From contig CAYMFU010000028.1 of assembly GCA_964389805.1 (NCBI GenBank), positions 1 through 47,145 on the forward strand: 47,145 nt of DNA, in the 5' to 3' direction. The notes under the pieces are model-generated. The model ran no database searches. It saw only the letters and a list, made by a program, of their open reading frames with translations, and was not told the origin of the DNA. The DNA is from JAGTVG01 sp964389805. Its GTDB lineage: Bacteria; Bacteroidota; Bacteroidia; Cytophagales; Cyclobacteriaceae. Shown here in pieces: positions 35,489 to 44,161 of the stretch. The position numbers and the translations under genes were made by a program. The number at the start of each line of letters is the position of its first letter. The first letter of the stretch is position 1.

Positions 35489-36508
35489 GTGGATTGGTCG
35501 CTAGTTGTTAAACATAATGGAAAGGAAATATTTACCAGCCGTGGGAAATGGTTATATCCCTTATTCGAACTGGAAGATGTTTTTAAAGAAAGGGATTATC
35601 CACGAGATGAACTGGAAGTGATTGAAAAAGTAGCAGGCCAGGCGGCAGCTTTCCTTCTCGTAAGACTTGGGATCAGAAATTGTCACATTAAATTAATTAG
35701 TGAAAAGGCCATTGAGGTTCTTGAACGATTTAGAGTTTCTTATACTTTTGATGAGAAGGTTCCATTGATCCAATGCCGGACGGAACACATCCTCGACAAA
35801 AACATGTCCCTCGACGAAGCCTGGCAAATTTTGCGCAGAAGGGCTGGCCGAGTTCATGGAACAGATGTCACTATTGAAAAACTAGAAATTGACCTTAACC
35901 GTGAAATTATTATAAGCGGGCTGGATCTTGAGGTCAGTAGGGGACATGGTCTGATTATCTGTGGAGAAAATGGTGTTGGAAAAACAACACTACTCAAGGC
36001 TATTCTAGGGCTGCAACCAATAAGTGCCGGAACCATAAAGATTGGCGACCTTCAGGTTGGTAGTCATATCTGGAATAAAAACAGACACATCACGGGATAC
36101 GTGAATCAGGAACGGGTAAAAGGGCTGTTTCCGGTTTCTGCTTCAGAGGTAGTTGAAATTGGATTGGCAGGAAGAAAGTTATCCAGAAAAGTGATCCGGG
36201 AACGGGTAGAAGCTTCTATGAACCGTACAGGTTGCCTGGAACTGTCAGACCGTTCCTTTCATAAATTATCGGGAGGCGAAAAACAGAGGGTTTCCATAGC
36301 CAGATGTCTATGTCAACAGGCTCGCGTTCTATTATTTGATGAACCTACTACCTTCCTCGATCAGAAGTCAAGGGAAGATCTTTATGAACTGCTAATTGAA
36401 CTTTGGGAGAATGAAGCGCCGACGATCATTTTGGTATCCCATGACGACAATTGGATCAATAATTTCAAATGGGAGGTTAAAGAGCTAAAAGGAGGGAAGC
36501 TTTGCTAG
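35489..36508 (+). CDS. Metal ABC transporter ATPase with fused N-terminal DUF1893 (TM1506) domain
   Basis: A 339-residue protein. Residues 1-115 fit DUF1893/TM1506: SLVVKHNGKEIFTS, then IEKVAGQAAAFLLV (matching the usual D-K-V-V-G-K-A-A-x-L-L-V), and VPLIQCRTEH where the family normally has I-x-N-R. The downstream Cys-Pro-Met-Glu motif typical of the family appears replaced (NMSLDEAW). Residues about 125-339 are an ABC ATPase with Walker A GENGVGKTT (159-167), signature LSGGEKQR (260-267), Walker B LLFDEP (281-286) and His318. Start is GTG, forced by an upstream in-frame stop. It overlaps the permease by 7 bp. The fusion is unusual; domain assignment is from memory of the families. Confidence 0.8.
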   Translation: MDWSLVVKHNGKEIFTSRGKWLYPLFELEDVFKERDYPRDELEVIEKVAGQAAAFLLVRLGIRNCHIKLISEKAIEVLERFRVSYTFDEKVPLIQCRTEHILDKNMSLDEAWQILRRRAGRVHGTDVTIEKLEIDLNREIIISGLDLEVSRGHGLIICGENGVGKTTLLKAILGLQPISAGTIKIGDLQVGSHIWNKNRHITGYVNQERVKGLFPVSASEVVEIGLAGRKLSRKVIRERVEASMNRTGCLELSDRSFHKLSGGEKQRVSIARCLCQQARVLLFDEPTTFLDQKSREDLYELLIELWENEAPTIILVSHDDNWINNFKWEVKELKGGKLC

Positions 36509-37305
36509 AAGTGCTCACATATCCCCCGGTATTACGTGGATTTCTAATCCTGATGATCACTGGTATAACTTTTCCTATTACCGGTGTTTATCTGTTGAGA
36601 ATGAACCTGCTTCCATTGAGGTTCATGCTAATGCATGGGGCCATACTTGGAGGGGCAATAGCGCTTTCATTTCATCTTAATGTGTTTTGGACGACCATCG
36701 GGGTTAATCTAATTCTGGTCTGGTTCATGTCACATAGCGCCAGATCCCTTGGAACCGATACCGGCTATATCAGTACATTTATTATGGTAGCCAGTATTGG
36801 ATTGGCCTTTGTGTTCATATATAAATTCGATGTGCCATCGAAAGATGCGATGGGATTGCTCTGGGGAAGTTTATATACGTTAACAAATGTCGAATTATGG
36901 GGAGGAATAATCCTGGCATGCATAATATTACTTTTACAAATAATCAAAAGACGTCAGCTTAAAGCTTTCTTTTTTGATCCTTCGATTGCCTATACTTCAG
37001 GGGTAAATGAATCGGCTATTTATTATACAGTTATTTTATTGACTGCCTTCACTGTTGCTCTGGCGATGAGATTAATTGGTGCCCTTTTACTTGATGCCAT
37101 TATAATACTACCAGCCCTTATTGCCATTTTACAATCCAGAAGTCATGGTAGAGTAATATTATTATCTTGTTTATGGGGCGGAATATTCTCCTTATTCGGT
37201 TTCTTTATTGCGCTATGGTTTAAAATACCCACAAGCTCGGCAATAGCATTGCTGGCTACCCTGGTATTCCTGTTTTTCTATGTAATGTCCAAAATGAGAA
37301 AATGA
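36502..37305 (+). CDS. Metal ABC transporter permease (ZnuB/TroC-like, ABC-3 family)
   Basis: A 267-residue inner-membrane permease with about seven to eight helices. ABC-3 hallmarks are MNLLPLRFMLMHGAILGGAIAL near the N-terminus, and ALAMRLIGALLLDAIIILPAL in the C-terminal half. It is shorter than some ZnuB proteins but complete. The likely start is TTG at 36502, preceded by GGAGGG 5 bp upstream, a rare clear Shine-Dalgarno here; a GTG at 36511 is the alternative. It is coupled to the ATPase gene and followed after 4 bp by the binding-protein gene. The metal is unknown. Confidence 0.9.
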   Translation: MLEVLTYPPVLRGFLILMITGITFPITGVYLLRMNLLPLRFMLMHGAILGGAIALSFHLNVFWTTIGVNLILVWFMSHSARSLGTDTGYISTFIMVASIGLAFVFIYKFDVPSKDAMGLLWGSLYTLTNVELWGGIILACIILLLQIIKRRQLKAFFFDPSIAYTSGVNESAIYYTVILLTAFTVALAMRLIGALLLDAIIILPALIAILQSRSHGRVILLSCLWGGIFSLFGFFIALWFKIPTSSAIALLATLVFLFFYVMSKMRK

Positions 37306-37309
37306 TAAA

Positions 37310-38071
37310 ATGAGAAATACGATCAGGTTGGTATTATATTGTCTGTTACTGTTTCCTGAGCTATGTTTTGCGCAGGAAGGTTTAAATATTGTTGTAACCA
37401 GTTCATGGACTGCAGCTTACCTGGAATTGGCCGGAGTAACAGAATATGAAATGATGGCCTCATCGGATATGCAGCATCCTTCCGAATATGAATTGCAGAT
37501 CGATGATATTAAAAAACTTAAAGATGCAGACCTGATTGTTTGCGGAGGATATGAAACAATGATGGAAAAGATTAGAAGGGGATTGAAAATCGAACCAGAT
37601 AAGATCCTGCAGATCAAAACCGATTACAATTTAGAACATATCAAAAGTTCAGTTCGATCTTTAGCTAAGAGAACAGGCACAATTGAAATTGCGCAAGAGA
37701 ATCTCCAGGAAATTGAGGAAATCATTTTAGAATCCAGAAATACAATCAGGCAGGAAGGGATAGCTGAGGCACCCATGCTTGTTCAATTCTTCATAAGACC
37801 ATTGTCGGAGGAACTCGGGCTTAATATTTCAGCCATATTCGGGCCAAGACAATTAGAAGCTTTCGATATTCAGGAACTCATGAAGCATGATTTTGTGATG
37901 GTCATTGACAATGCCCACAATCCTTCAGGCCAACCTTTGGCAGAGTCCAAAGAAAATGTAGGAATAGCGTACTTAATGAACTTTCCCGGAATGAATAATA
38001 CCCATTCTATTGCGGATGTGATCCGGAAAAATGTACAGGAGATAATTAATACCTATCGGGAAGGAAACTGA
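37310..38071 (+). CDS. Periplasmic metal-binding protein of an ABC importer (TroA/ZnuA-like, divergent)
   Basis: A 253-residue cluster A-I type binding protein with signal peptide MRNTIRLVLYCLLLFPELCFA. The first metal site matches the family: DMQHPSEYELQIDDIKKLKDADLIV with His56, aligned with the usual D-P-H-x-Y-E-P. But the canonical second His motif (D-P-H-x-W-L-x-P) is not seen; the region reads DYNLEHIKSSV. The C-terminal part IDNAHNPSGQPLAES could supply other ligands. It is also shorter than typical ZnuA by some 40 residues. Cognate metal or ligand uncertain. Confidence 0.8.
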   Translation: MRNTIRLVLYCLLLFPELCFAQEGLNIVVTSSWTAAYLELAGVTEYEMMASSDMQHPSEYELQIDDIKKLKDADLIVCGGYETMMEKIRRGLKIEPDKILQIKTDYNLEHIKSSVRSLAKRTGTIEIAQENLQEIEEIILESRNTIRQEGIAEAPMLVQFFIRPLSEELGLNISAIFGPRQLEAFDIQELMKHDFVMVIDNAHNPSGQPLAESKENVGIAYLMNFPGMNNTHSIADVIRKNVQEIINTYREGN

Positions 38072-38186
38072 GTTGCCCTTTATAACGCATAATCCCTCTA
38101 ATACAAATATTTAGCTTTAATCATTTAGTTACTTATAATCCTGACCATAATTCCATGTGCCCAATCTTAACATTTTTGATTAGCCA

Positions 38187-38594
38187 TTATTTAAAAGTAC
38201 TTTCGACTTCCTCTCCATCTCCATACGTAAATCCCTCTCCATCAACTGATTGCTGAATAAAGCCATTGTCACCCGCCTCATCCTCATTTAAAAATCTCAG
38301 ATCGAGCAATGCCTCTTCTGAAAAATTGTCGTTAGGATACACAAGGTTCCACTAGATTGTCGCTTTTAAATATATATTTAAAGTTTCTTTAGCAGAATAC
38401 ACATCCTTACAAATAGTCTGGTAATAAATTCTCATGAAAGAAGTATATTTATTACTGAGGATGGACTTTATTGGGTATTCAGGTTCTGAATTATTGTCAG
38501 GCTCAAAATTTAATTTTTTTAAGTGAACGTTCGCAGGTTGGCCAATATCAGGGATTTTAAATGGCAATTCAGATGGATATTTATAAAATTTCAT
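38187..38594 (-). pseudogene. Hypothetical gene interrupted by an in-frame TAG
   Basis: The reading frame starts at ATG 38594 (MKFYKYPSELPFKIPDIGQP) and runs 80 codons to a TAG at 38352-38354. It then continues in the same frame for 54 more codons (WNLVYPNDNFSEEALLDLRF onward) to TAA at 38187. Both halves have protein-like composition, and the second looks like an acidic C-terminus rather than random sequence, ending EEVESTFK. The simplest reading is a 135-residue gene broken by a CAG- or TGG-to-TAG change. No family recognised. TAG is an ordinary stop elsewhere in the window. Confidence 0.55.
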
Positions 38595-38766
38595 AAGGCA
38601 AATTCTTTATTTTTTTAATTGAGAGTATTTCTATATGTTATCCCTGGTGCATCAATAATAGGAAGTCAAAATCCTAAGTTTTTAATCAAAATGTCCTATC
38701 CCTTTTAATGTATCTGATCATACCGGTCAACAATTGGAAGTGGATAGAAATCTTAAGTGTAAAGAC

Positions 38767-39516
38767 ATGAGAAAGTTATTTTTTATTATTTTCTTCTTCA
38801 CAGTTAGTGTAGCATTTTCAAAAGAAAATTCTGATACGACTAAGGTAAAATCGGATACTACGAAACACCCCCTTAAAGTGTCGGGTGAGGTATCCTTTAA
38901 TACTAATGGCATTGCACCGATACCTGCCTTTGCATTAGGGAAACCAACGGTAATGGCAAATATTGTCCTTACAAAAAACAGATTCAGTTATAATCCGCAA
39001 TTATCATATGGCCTGAATTTGAAACCCTGGATAATTGATAACTGGTTTCGATATAAAATGATTGTGAAACCTAAGTTCGAGTTAAGGGCCGGATTTAATA
39101 TTAGTATGTTTTTCAGTGAATACGAAACGCCGGATGCTGAGGTCTGGCAGGGTCAGCGATGGATTGCTTTGGAATTGGCTGGATTGTACAGGTTATCTAA
39201 TACCAGTTCTCTGGGATTAATGGTATGGTATGATGAAGGATTAGAAGATGGAACTATTTCCGGGTATTTTATCAACTTTGTGGCCGAAAAAACGGACATC
39301 AGGATAAGCAAACATGTTCTGATGGCGATTAATATACAGACTTTTTATATCAACTACACCGATAACAATGATGGATTCTTTATTTCTCCAAAAGTATCCT
39401 TTTTATTAAATAAACCTTCATTTTTCGTTTTTGGTCAGTTTATTCAGCCTTTGACAAGTAATATAGATCCATATCCCGATTTTCAATGGAATATCGGGAT
39501 AGGATATAGTTTTTAA
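38767..39516 (+). CDS. Putative outer-membrane beta-barrel protein
   Basis: From the ATG at 38767 the protein is 249 residues: MRKLFFIIFFFTVSVAFS is a signal peptide. An ATG 33 bp upstream in frame lacks a signal-like n-region. The mature chain is Lys/Thr-rich at the start (SDTTKVKSDTTK). It is then built from alternating aromatic/polar strands (FSYNPQLSYGLNLKPW, FELRAGFNISMFFSEYE, LGLMVWYDEG) and ends with the terminal Phe typical of barrels (NIGIGYSF). The family is not recognised. It faces the acyl-CoA dehydrogenase gene tail to tail. Confidence 0.65.
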   Translation: MRKLFFIIFFFTVSVAFSKENSDTTKVKSDTTKHPLKVSGEVSFNTNGIAPIPAFALGKPTVMANIVLTKNRFSYNPQLSYGLNLKPWIIDNWFRYKMIVKPKFELRAGFNISMFFSEYETPDAEVWQGQRWIALELAGLYRLSNTSSLGLMVWYDEGLEDGTISGYFINFVAEKTDIRISKHVLMAINIQTFYINYTDNNDGFFISPKVSFLLNKPSFFVFGQFIQPLTSNIDPYPDFQWNIGIGYSF

Positions 39517-39532
39517 GAACTAAACTTTTCTT

Positions 39533-40717
39533 TTATCTTGGTTGGGCATCAAGATCGAGACCAAGCATTCCTTTTGCAAGAATTTCCCTTGTTAAATATG
39601 AATTTGCCGGATGCAATCTGCCCAGACGAGCGTCACGAAGCATACGTTCAAAACCGGATACAGGGAAAATGCCGTATCCACCCACAATGTCCATGGCTTT
39701 ATCTACCACGCGCCATGCACTTTCGACAGCATGGCATTTAGCAGCAACTATTTTCACACCCCATGCCGGGCCATAATCTTTCCCTTCCGACCACTCCCGG
39801 GCGGTAGTGTCAAGATGTGGGCCAATTCCTTCCAGTTCAAGTACCATTTCACTGATGTCATGTTGAATTCCAGAATGATAGGCCATAGAAGGTCTATCCA
39901 GAGCGATGGATTTCTTGCTTTGAACCTTGGCAACAGTCATTTCAAACACACGCTGTGCCTGACCATAGTAAACATTCCCAAAGCCTATCAGTCCCCAGGC
40001 AAAAATACCCAGTACAAATGGGTCAATTCCAGCAAAGCCTGTAGGAAGACTTCTAGCTATGTATTGGTCAGGAATAAACACTTCATTTAATAAGGTGTCG
40101 TCACTGCGCGTTGCACGCATACCTAATACATTATCCCAGACTTTCTTAATTTCATATCCTTTCGAATCTTTTGGCATGAAGGCATGGATAACTTTTGGGT
40201 TATCAGGATCACTATTGTCCTGTGCGTGAATTCCAAGAAAATCCCATACCGGAGAGAGGCTTCCAAACATTTTATACCCAGTAAATGTATATCCCCCGTC
40301 CACTTTTTTAGCAACAGTCGTGGAATATAGTACTGGATGATCATTTCCTGATTCCGAGTGCCCGGCTGCAAACACCTTTCCGTTTCCTGCTTCCTTTAAT
40401 AGCCATTCCAGTGATTTGTCACCTTGTCGCCAAAGGTCTGAGACAAGCCCAACCCAATAAACATGCATATTGAGTGCCAGCGCTGTTGGAGCTGCATGAT
40501 AGGCCAGTTTTCGGGTAACCTCGGCACATTCTGCAAGATTTAGTCCGTAGCCTCCAAATTCTTCAGGAACGGACATCAGAAGGTATCCGGCTTCTTTGAG
40601 TTCATCAAAATCTTCCTGGAAGAACCTGTTCTCTTTATCATACATCGCGGCACGATCCTGGCAATTTTGAAATACCTTCTCCAGGTTACCCAATAGTTTT
40701 TCTTTTTGTTTTGACAT
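39533..40717 (-). CDS. Acyl-CoA dehydrogenase family protein
   Basis: A 394-residue flavoprotein of the acyl-CoA dehydrogenase superfamily. It shows an all-helical N-terminal domain (FDELKEAGYLLMSVPEEFGG), a beta domain with FAAGHSESGND and GGYTFTGYKMFGS, and a C-terminal helical domain with VDKAMDIVGGYGIFPVSGFERMLRDARLG cut around the FAD region. The usual catalytic Glu is not obvious. It could be a broader nitroalkane- or sulfur-oxidising type (DszC/SoxC-like) rather than a beta-oxidation enzyme. Monocistronic, upstream of the breakpoint of the decayed transporter copy. Confidence 0.83.
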   Translation of the reverse strand: MSKQKEKLLGNLEKVFQNCQDRAAMYDKENRFFQEDFDELKEAGYLLMSVPEEFGGYGLNLAECAEVTRKLAYHAAPTALALNMHVYWVGLVSDLWRQGDKSLEWLLKEAGNGKVFAAGHSESGNDHPVLYSTTVAKKVDGGYTFTGYKMFGSLSPVWDFLGIHAQDNSDPDNPKVIHAFMPKDSKGYEIKKVWDNVLGMRATRSDDTLLNEVFIPDQYIARSLPTGFAGIDPFVLGIFAWGLIGFGNVYYGQAQRVFEMTVAKVQSKKSIALDRPSMAYHSGIQHDISEMVLELEGIGPHLDTTAREWSEGKDYGPAWGVKIVAAKCHAVESAWRVVDKAMDIVGGYGIFPVSGFERMLRDARLGRLHPANSYLTREILAKGMLGLDLDAQPR

Positions 40718-40831
40718 GGTTGTAGATGTTTAAGTAGTTAGTTAATAAATTATTTTCAATTTTTAGTAGAGAAAATCCTTTCAAGATATAAAAAAATGGA
40801 TATTTATAAAAATTTCGAACTTCCCCCAATC

Positions 40832-40936
40832 TTATTCCGAAATAATTTTTATTAAATCTCCTCTTACTAACCTGTCAGAAAGATCCATGTTATTTAATAA
40901 AGCAATTTTCTTTCTTCTAGATTCAGGAATTCCATA
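40832..40936 (-). pseudogene. Remnant of an M48 peptidase 3' end (34 codons)
   Basis: On the minus strand, this segment reads YGIPESRRKKIALLNNMDLS, then DRLVRGDLIKIISE and stop TAA at 40832. It matches the last 34 residues of the intact M48 peptidase at 44162-45634 (YGVQESQRKKLALLNNFDLT, DQLKRGDLIKIITE) in all but 9 positions. The homology ends at about 40936, exactly where the permease homology of the decayed transporter copy begins. It is a gene fragment left by rearrangement. Confidence 0.85.
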
Positions 40937-41653
40937 TATCTTTTGAGAATGAATCTCTTACCTTTGAGATTTATGCTAATGCATGGCCCGATTCTGGGTG
41001 GGGCCGTTGCCTTGTCCTTTCATTTGAATGTATTCTGGACCACCATTGAAGTGAATTTAATATTAGTTTGGTTTATGTCACACAGCGTGCGCTCTCTTGG
41101 GACGGATGCCGGTTATATCAGTACCTTTATCATGGTTGCCAGTATAGGATTGGCATTTGTTTTTATTTATGTCTTCGATGTTCCGTCGCAGAATGCTATG
41201 GGACTGCTCTGGGGTAGTTTGTATACCCTTACTAATGTTGAATTATGGAGTGCGATCATCCTGGCTTTCATTATAGTTCTTATGCAAGTTGTTAAAAGAA
41301 GACAGCTCAAAGCTTTCTTCTTTGATCCTTCCATTGCTTTTACCTCTGGTGTTAACGAATCGACAATTTATTATTCGGTGATTTTATTGACCGCCTTTAC
41401 AGTAGCATTGGCCATGCGTTTAATTGGCGCGTTACTGCTTGACGCAATCATCATTCTTCCAGCTTTAATAGCCATTCTACATGCCAGAAGCCGCAGTAAG
41501 GTGATTTTATTATCGTGTTTATGGGGAGGAATTTTTTCATTTTTTGGATTTTTTATATCGCTATGGCTTAAAATTCCCACCAGTTCTGCCATTGCCCTTC
41601 TTGCCACCCTGGTTTTCCTGTTTTTTTACATTACATCAAAATTTAGAAAATGA
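40937..41653 (+). pseudogene. 5'-truncated copy of the metal ABC permease
   Basis: From about residue 30 of the permease at 36502-37305 onward, this copy aligns without gaps to the end, with about 29 differences in 234 residues by eye. The first 29 residues (the first membrane segment) and the normal start are missing, replaced by the M48 remnant. The remaining frame is open from ATG 40943 to TGA 41651-41653, so a shortened protein is possible but probably non-functional. Many third-base changes separate the copies at DNA level, so duplication is not recent. Confidence 0.85.
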
Positions 41654-42407
41654 GGCGTATCATATTTTATTACTTTTAAGTGTAATTATTTCACAATTCC
41701 ATGCACATGCACAGAAACAAATGAAGATTGTGGCAACGAGTTCATGGACAGCGGCTTACGCACAATTGGCCGGGTTAACTAACATTCAAGTATTAGCCCC
41801 TTTTGATATGCATCATCCTACTGAGTATGAATTACAGATCGAGGATATAAAAAAATTGAAAGATGCCGATCTTATCATTTGTGGCGGATATGAAATAATG
41901 ATGGATAAAATAAGGAAGGGATTGCAAATCGATCCGGAAAGAATATTGCAGATAAAAACCGATTACAATCTTGATCATATTACCAAGTCGGCACGAACAA
42001 TTCCTGATTTCTCTGGAACATCTGATGAAGCGGAAAAGAATCTTATCAATCTTGCCAATGTATTTAAAGGTTCCGGGCAGAGAATTAAAAATGCTGGAAT
42101 CAGCCAGATTTTAGTGCTTGTATAATTTTTCCTTCAAGCATTTTCTGAAGAACTCGGTCCTAGCATCTCAGGTGTTTTTGGCCTCAGGCAATTTGAGGCA
42201 TTTGACATTCAGGATCTGATGAAACTCAATTTTGAATTAATATTAGACAATGCGCACAATCCTTCCGCACAACCTTTGGGTGAATCCAAAGAGCAGGTTC
42301 AAATCGCCCATTTGATTAATTTTCCAGGAAAGGGAAATACGACAACCATAGAAGATGTGATCCGATATAATACGGATATGATCCGGCAAGTATATTCTGG
42401 TAAATAA
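41650..42407 (+). pseudogene. Decayed copy of the metal-binding protein gene (frameshift plus nonsense)
   Basis: This is a second copy of the binding-protein gene at 37310-38071, directly after the truncated permease. The ATG at 41650 overlaps the permease stop but runs into TAA after nine codons. The correct frame is regained by a net one-base shift and shows a signal-peptide core (ILLLLSVIISQFHAHAQ) and KIVATSSWTAAYAQLAGL. At 42123-42125 a TAA replaces the CAA-type Gln of the intact copy (LVLV, stop, FFLQAFSEELG). After it the frame continues to 42407. Two independent lesions make it a pseudogene. Confidence 0.9.
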
Positions 42408-42519
42408 GACTGGGCTTTAATTTAGTCCCTGTAAAATCAATTATTACTATCAATATATAGTGGGATATATCAATAAAATATCAAATACTCAATAGAAACG
42501 TATCTTTTTTATTAATAAA

Positions 42520-42527
42520 TAATTTTG
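42520..42527 (+). promoter_or_regulatory. Candidate -7 element (TAATTTTG)
   Basis: A full TAnnTTTG match 40 bp before the start of the next lipoprotein gene. Confidence 0.4.
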
Positions 42528-42567
42528 TATTTTTAGTATTGTCTTTCAAACGAAACTCATCAAACCC

Positions 42568-43959
42568 ATGAAATCAATCACTTTTAATCCAAAAATATAT
42601 CTATTAATTATATGTGCTGGCTTACTAGTTGCATGTAGTAATGATGAAAACGAAGATAGTGAAGATTATTATTTTGAACCGGTTGTGGATGAAATCCTGA
42701 ACATACAGGTAGATGAAAGCCAGACGAAAGATTTTACCCTGGTTCCTTTTGAATCTACAAATTTGTCATATGAATTTGACGATGGTTTGCATATCATTAT
42801 TGAATTTCAGGAAGACGCATTAAAACAGTTACAGGATTTTGATGTAAATATTAGCCCCATTGTGGATATTCCGGATATCCCTATAGGATTTGAATTCCAT
42901 TTTGGTTTGAGGTTTCAACCCGAGGGCATTCAGTTTAATAAACCAGGCAAAGTAAAAGTAGAACTTCCAACAAATGTGTCTGTATCAAAATTTAAGGGAT
43001 TTGTGTTTGATGGTGGTTATACAGGTCAAAATAATCTTGGTGAGATATGGAATGTAAGAATGACCCCGGTCACTTTCGAATCTATAAACGGGAATAAATA
43101 TGCAGTATTCGATGTCTGGCACTTTAGTGGCATTGCAGGAGTGTCCGGGGAGAATTTTGAATGCGGTCATCCCCTTGCTGCATATGATTGTAGTGCTTTG
43201 AAAGAGATCATTGCCTGCTTAATTGCCGGAAAAGAAAGTTTAAGCGATGAAGATATAGAAGAAGTTAATAATGCATTAAGCCTATGGTTAAAAGATGGGA
43301 TAGAATATTTTGAACAGAATCCACAAGAAATTGATGAATATATTGAAGCTCAATGGGTAATCAGTGAATTTCTTTGCTGGCAGGGCATTGCTTTAAAATA
43401 CAACAGTTCTTTACAAGCTTTCGGGGAACTGCCGGAGCGTGCAGGAAGCCTGATTGGTGATGTGTTGATTGAAGAATTATTAAATTACGACGTTGAATGT
43501 AGTACAATCGGTGAACCATGCGATCAAATACACAATTACCAGACCAGGGTTGAAATTCTTTTCACCATTCACGAACTGGAAGCTGCCGGAATTATAACGG
43601 CCAACCCCCAAATAGATATTAACACGTTTTGTGATTCAGCAGCGCATAAATTGCATTACGATCCAATTCTGGATACTACAGCCGCTTATCTATCCTATGC
43701 TGGTCCTATAAATAAATATGAATTACGCTGGCCTTCGGATTATCAATCCAATCATAGCACGATCTTGCGGGTATACGCGAAAAACCTCCACGGTCAATAT
43801 GTTGAACTTGCTTTGAATGAAGATTATACAATACCGGAAACTTCTGGAAGAAATTACTCGATCAGTGGGAATACTGTTAATCAAAAACAAGGAGGAAGTG
43901 CCGATATATGGATCTATTTAATATGCCCCAAGAGGCCTATCAAAATTCTGGTACGGTAG
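42568..43959 (+). CDS. Cysteine-rich lipoprotein of unknown function
   Basis: A 463-residue lipoprotein (lipobox LVAC, lipid Cys23) whose mature part starts SNDENEDSEDYYFE, acidic as in surface-exported lipoproteins. Residues about 60-200 form a beta-rich domain: FGLRFQPEGIQFNKPGKVKV resembles ZU5-like domains (R-F-x-P-x-G-x-x-F-x-K-P). A middle helical region has eight further Cys spread over it (ECGHPLAAYDCS, IIACLIAG, EFLCWQG, DVECSTIGEPCDQ, TFCDSA, LICPK), which could form disulphides outside the cell. The C-terminus is again beta-rich. I cannot assign a function. Confidence 0.7.
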   Translation: MKSITFNPKIYLLIICAGLLVACSNDENEDSEDYYFEPVVDEILNIQVDESQTKDFTLVPFESTNLSYEFDDGLHIIIEFQEDALKQLQDFDVNISPIVDIPDIPIGFEFHFGLRFQPEGIQFNKPGKVKVELPTNVSVSKFKGFVFDGGYTGQNNLGEIWNVRMTPVTFESINGNKYAVFDVWHFSGIAGVSGENFECGHPLAAYDCSALKEIIACLIAGKESLSDEDIEEVNNALSLWLKDGIEYFEQNPQEIDEYIEAQWVISEFLCWQGIALKYNSSLQAFGELPERAGSLIGDVLIEELLNYDVECSTIGEPCDQIHNYQTRVEILFTIHELEAAGIITANPQIDINTFCDSAAHKLHYDPILDTTAAYLSYAGPINKYELRWPSDYQSNHSTILRVYAKNLHGQYVELALNEDYTIPETSGRNYSISGNTVNQKQGGSADIWIYLICPKRPIKILVR

Positions 43960-44161
43960 TATGGATTGAATAAGGTTTAAAATTTCAAATGATAATCTAC
44001 ATGAATTCCAAGATCCTGATAAATTGTAGATAAAAATCATGTTTAAGGGATAAGGGAATAGGAAACCTGAATATAGAGACTTAAAATATGATTTGAGATG
44101 TCTAAATTTAAACAAGGTTTTGAATGTACAGGATCACACCTGCAAGAATTCTCATTATATA

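Noticed and set aside
35854..36036. Minus-strand frames within the ATPase and other long genes
   Set aside because: Antisense shadows with serine/leucine/proline-rich composition typical of the reverse of coding DNA.
41544..41720. Start of the open frame running into the binding-protein copy
   Set aside because: The first part is the permease gene read out of frame; only the part from about 41655 is homologous to the binding protein.
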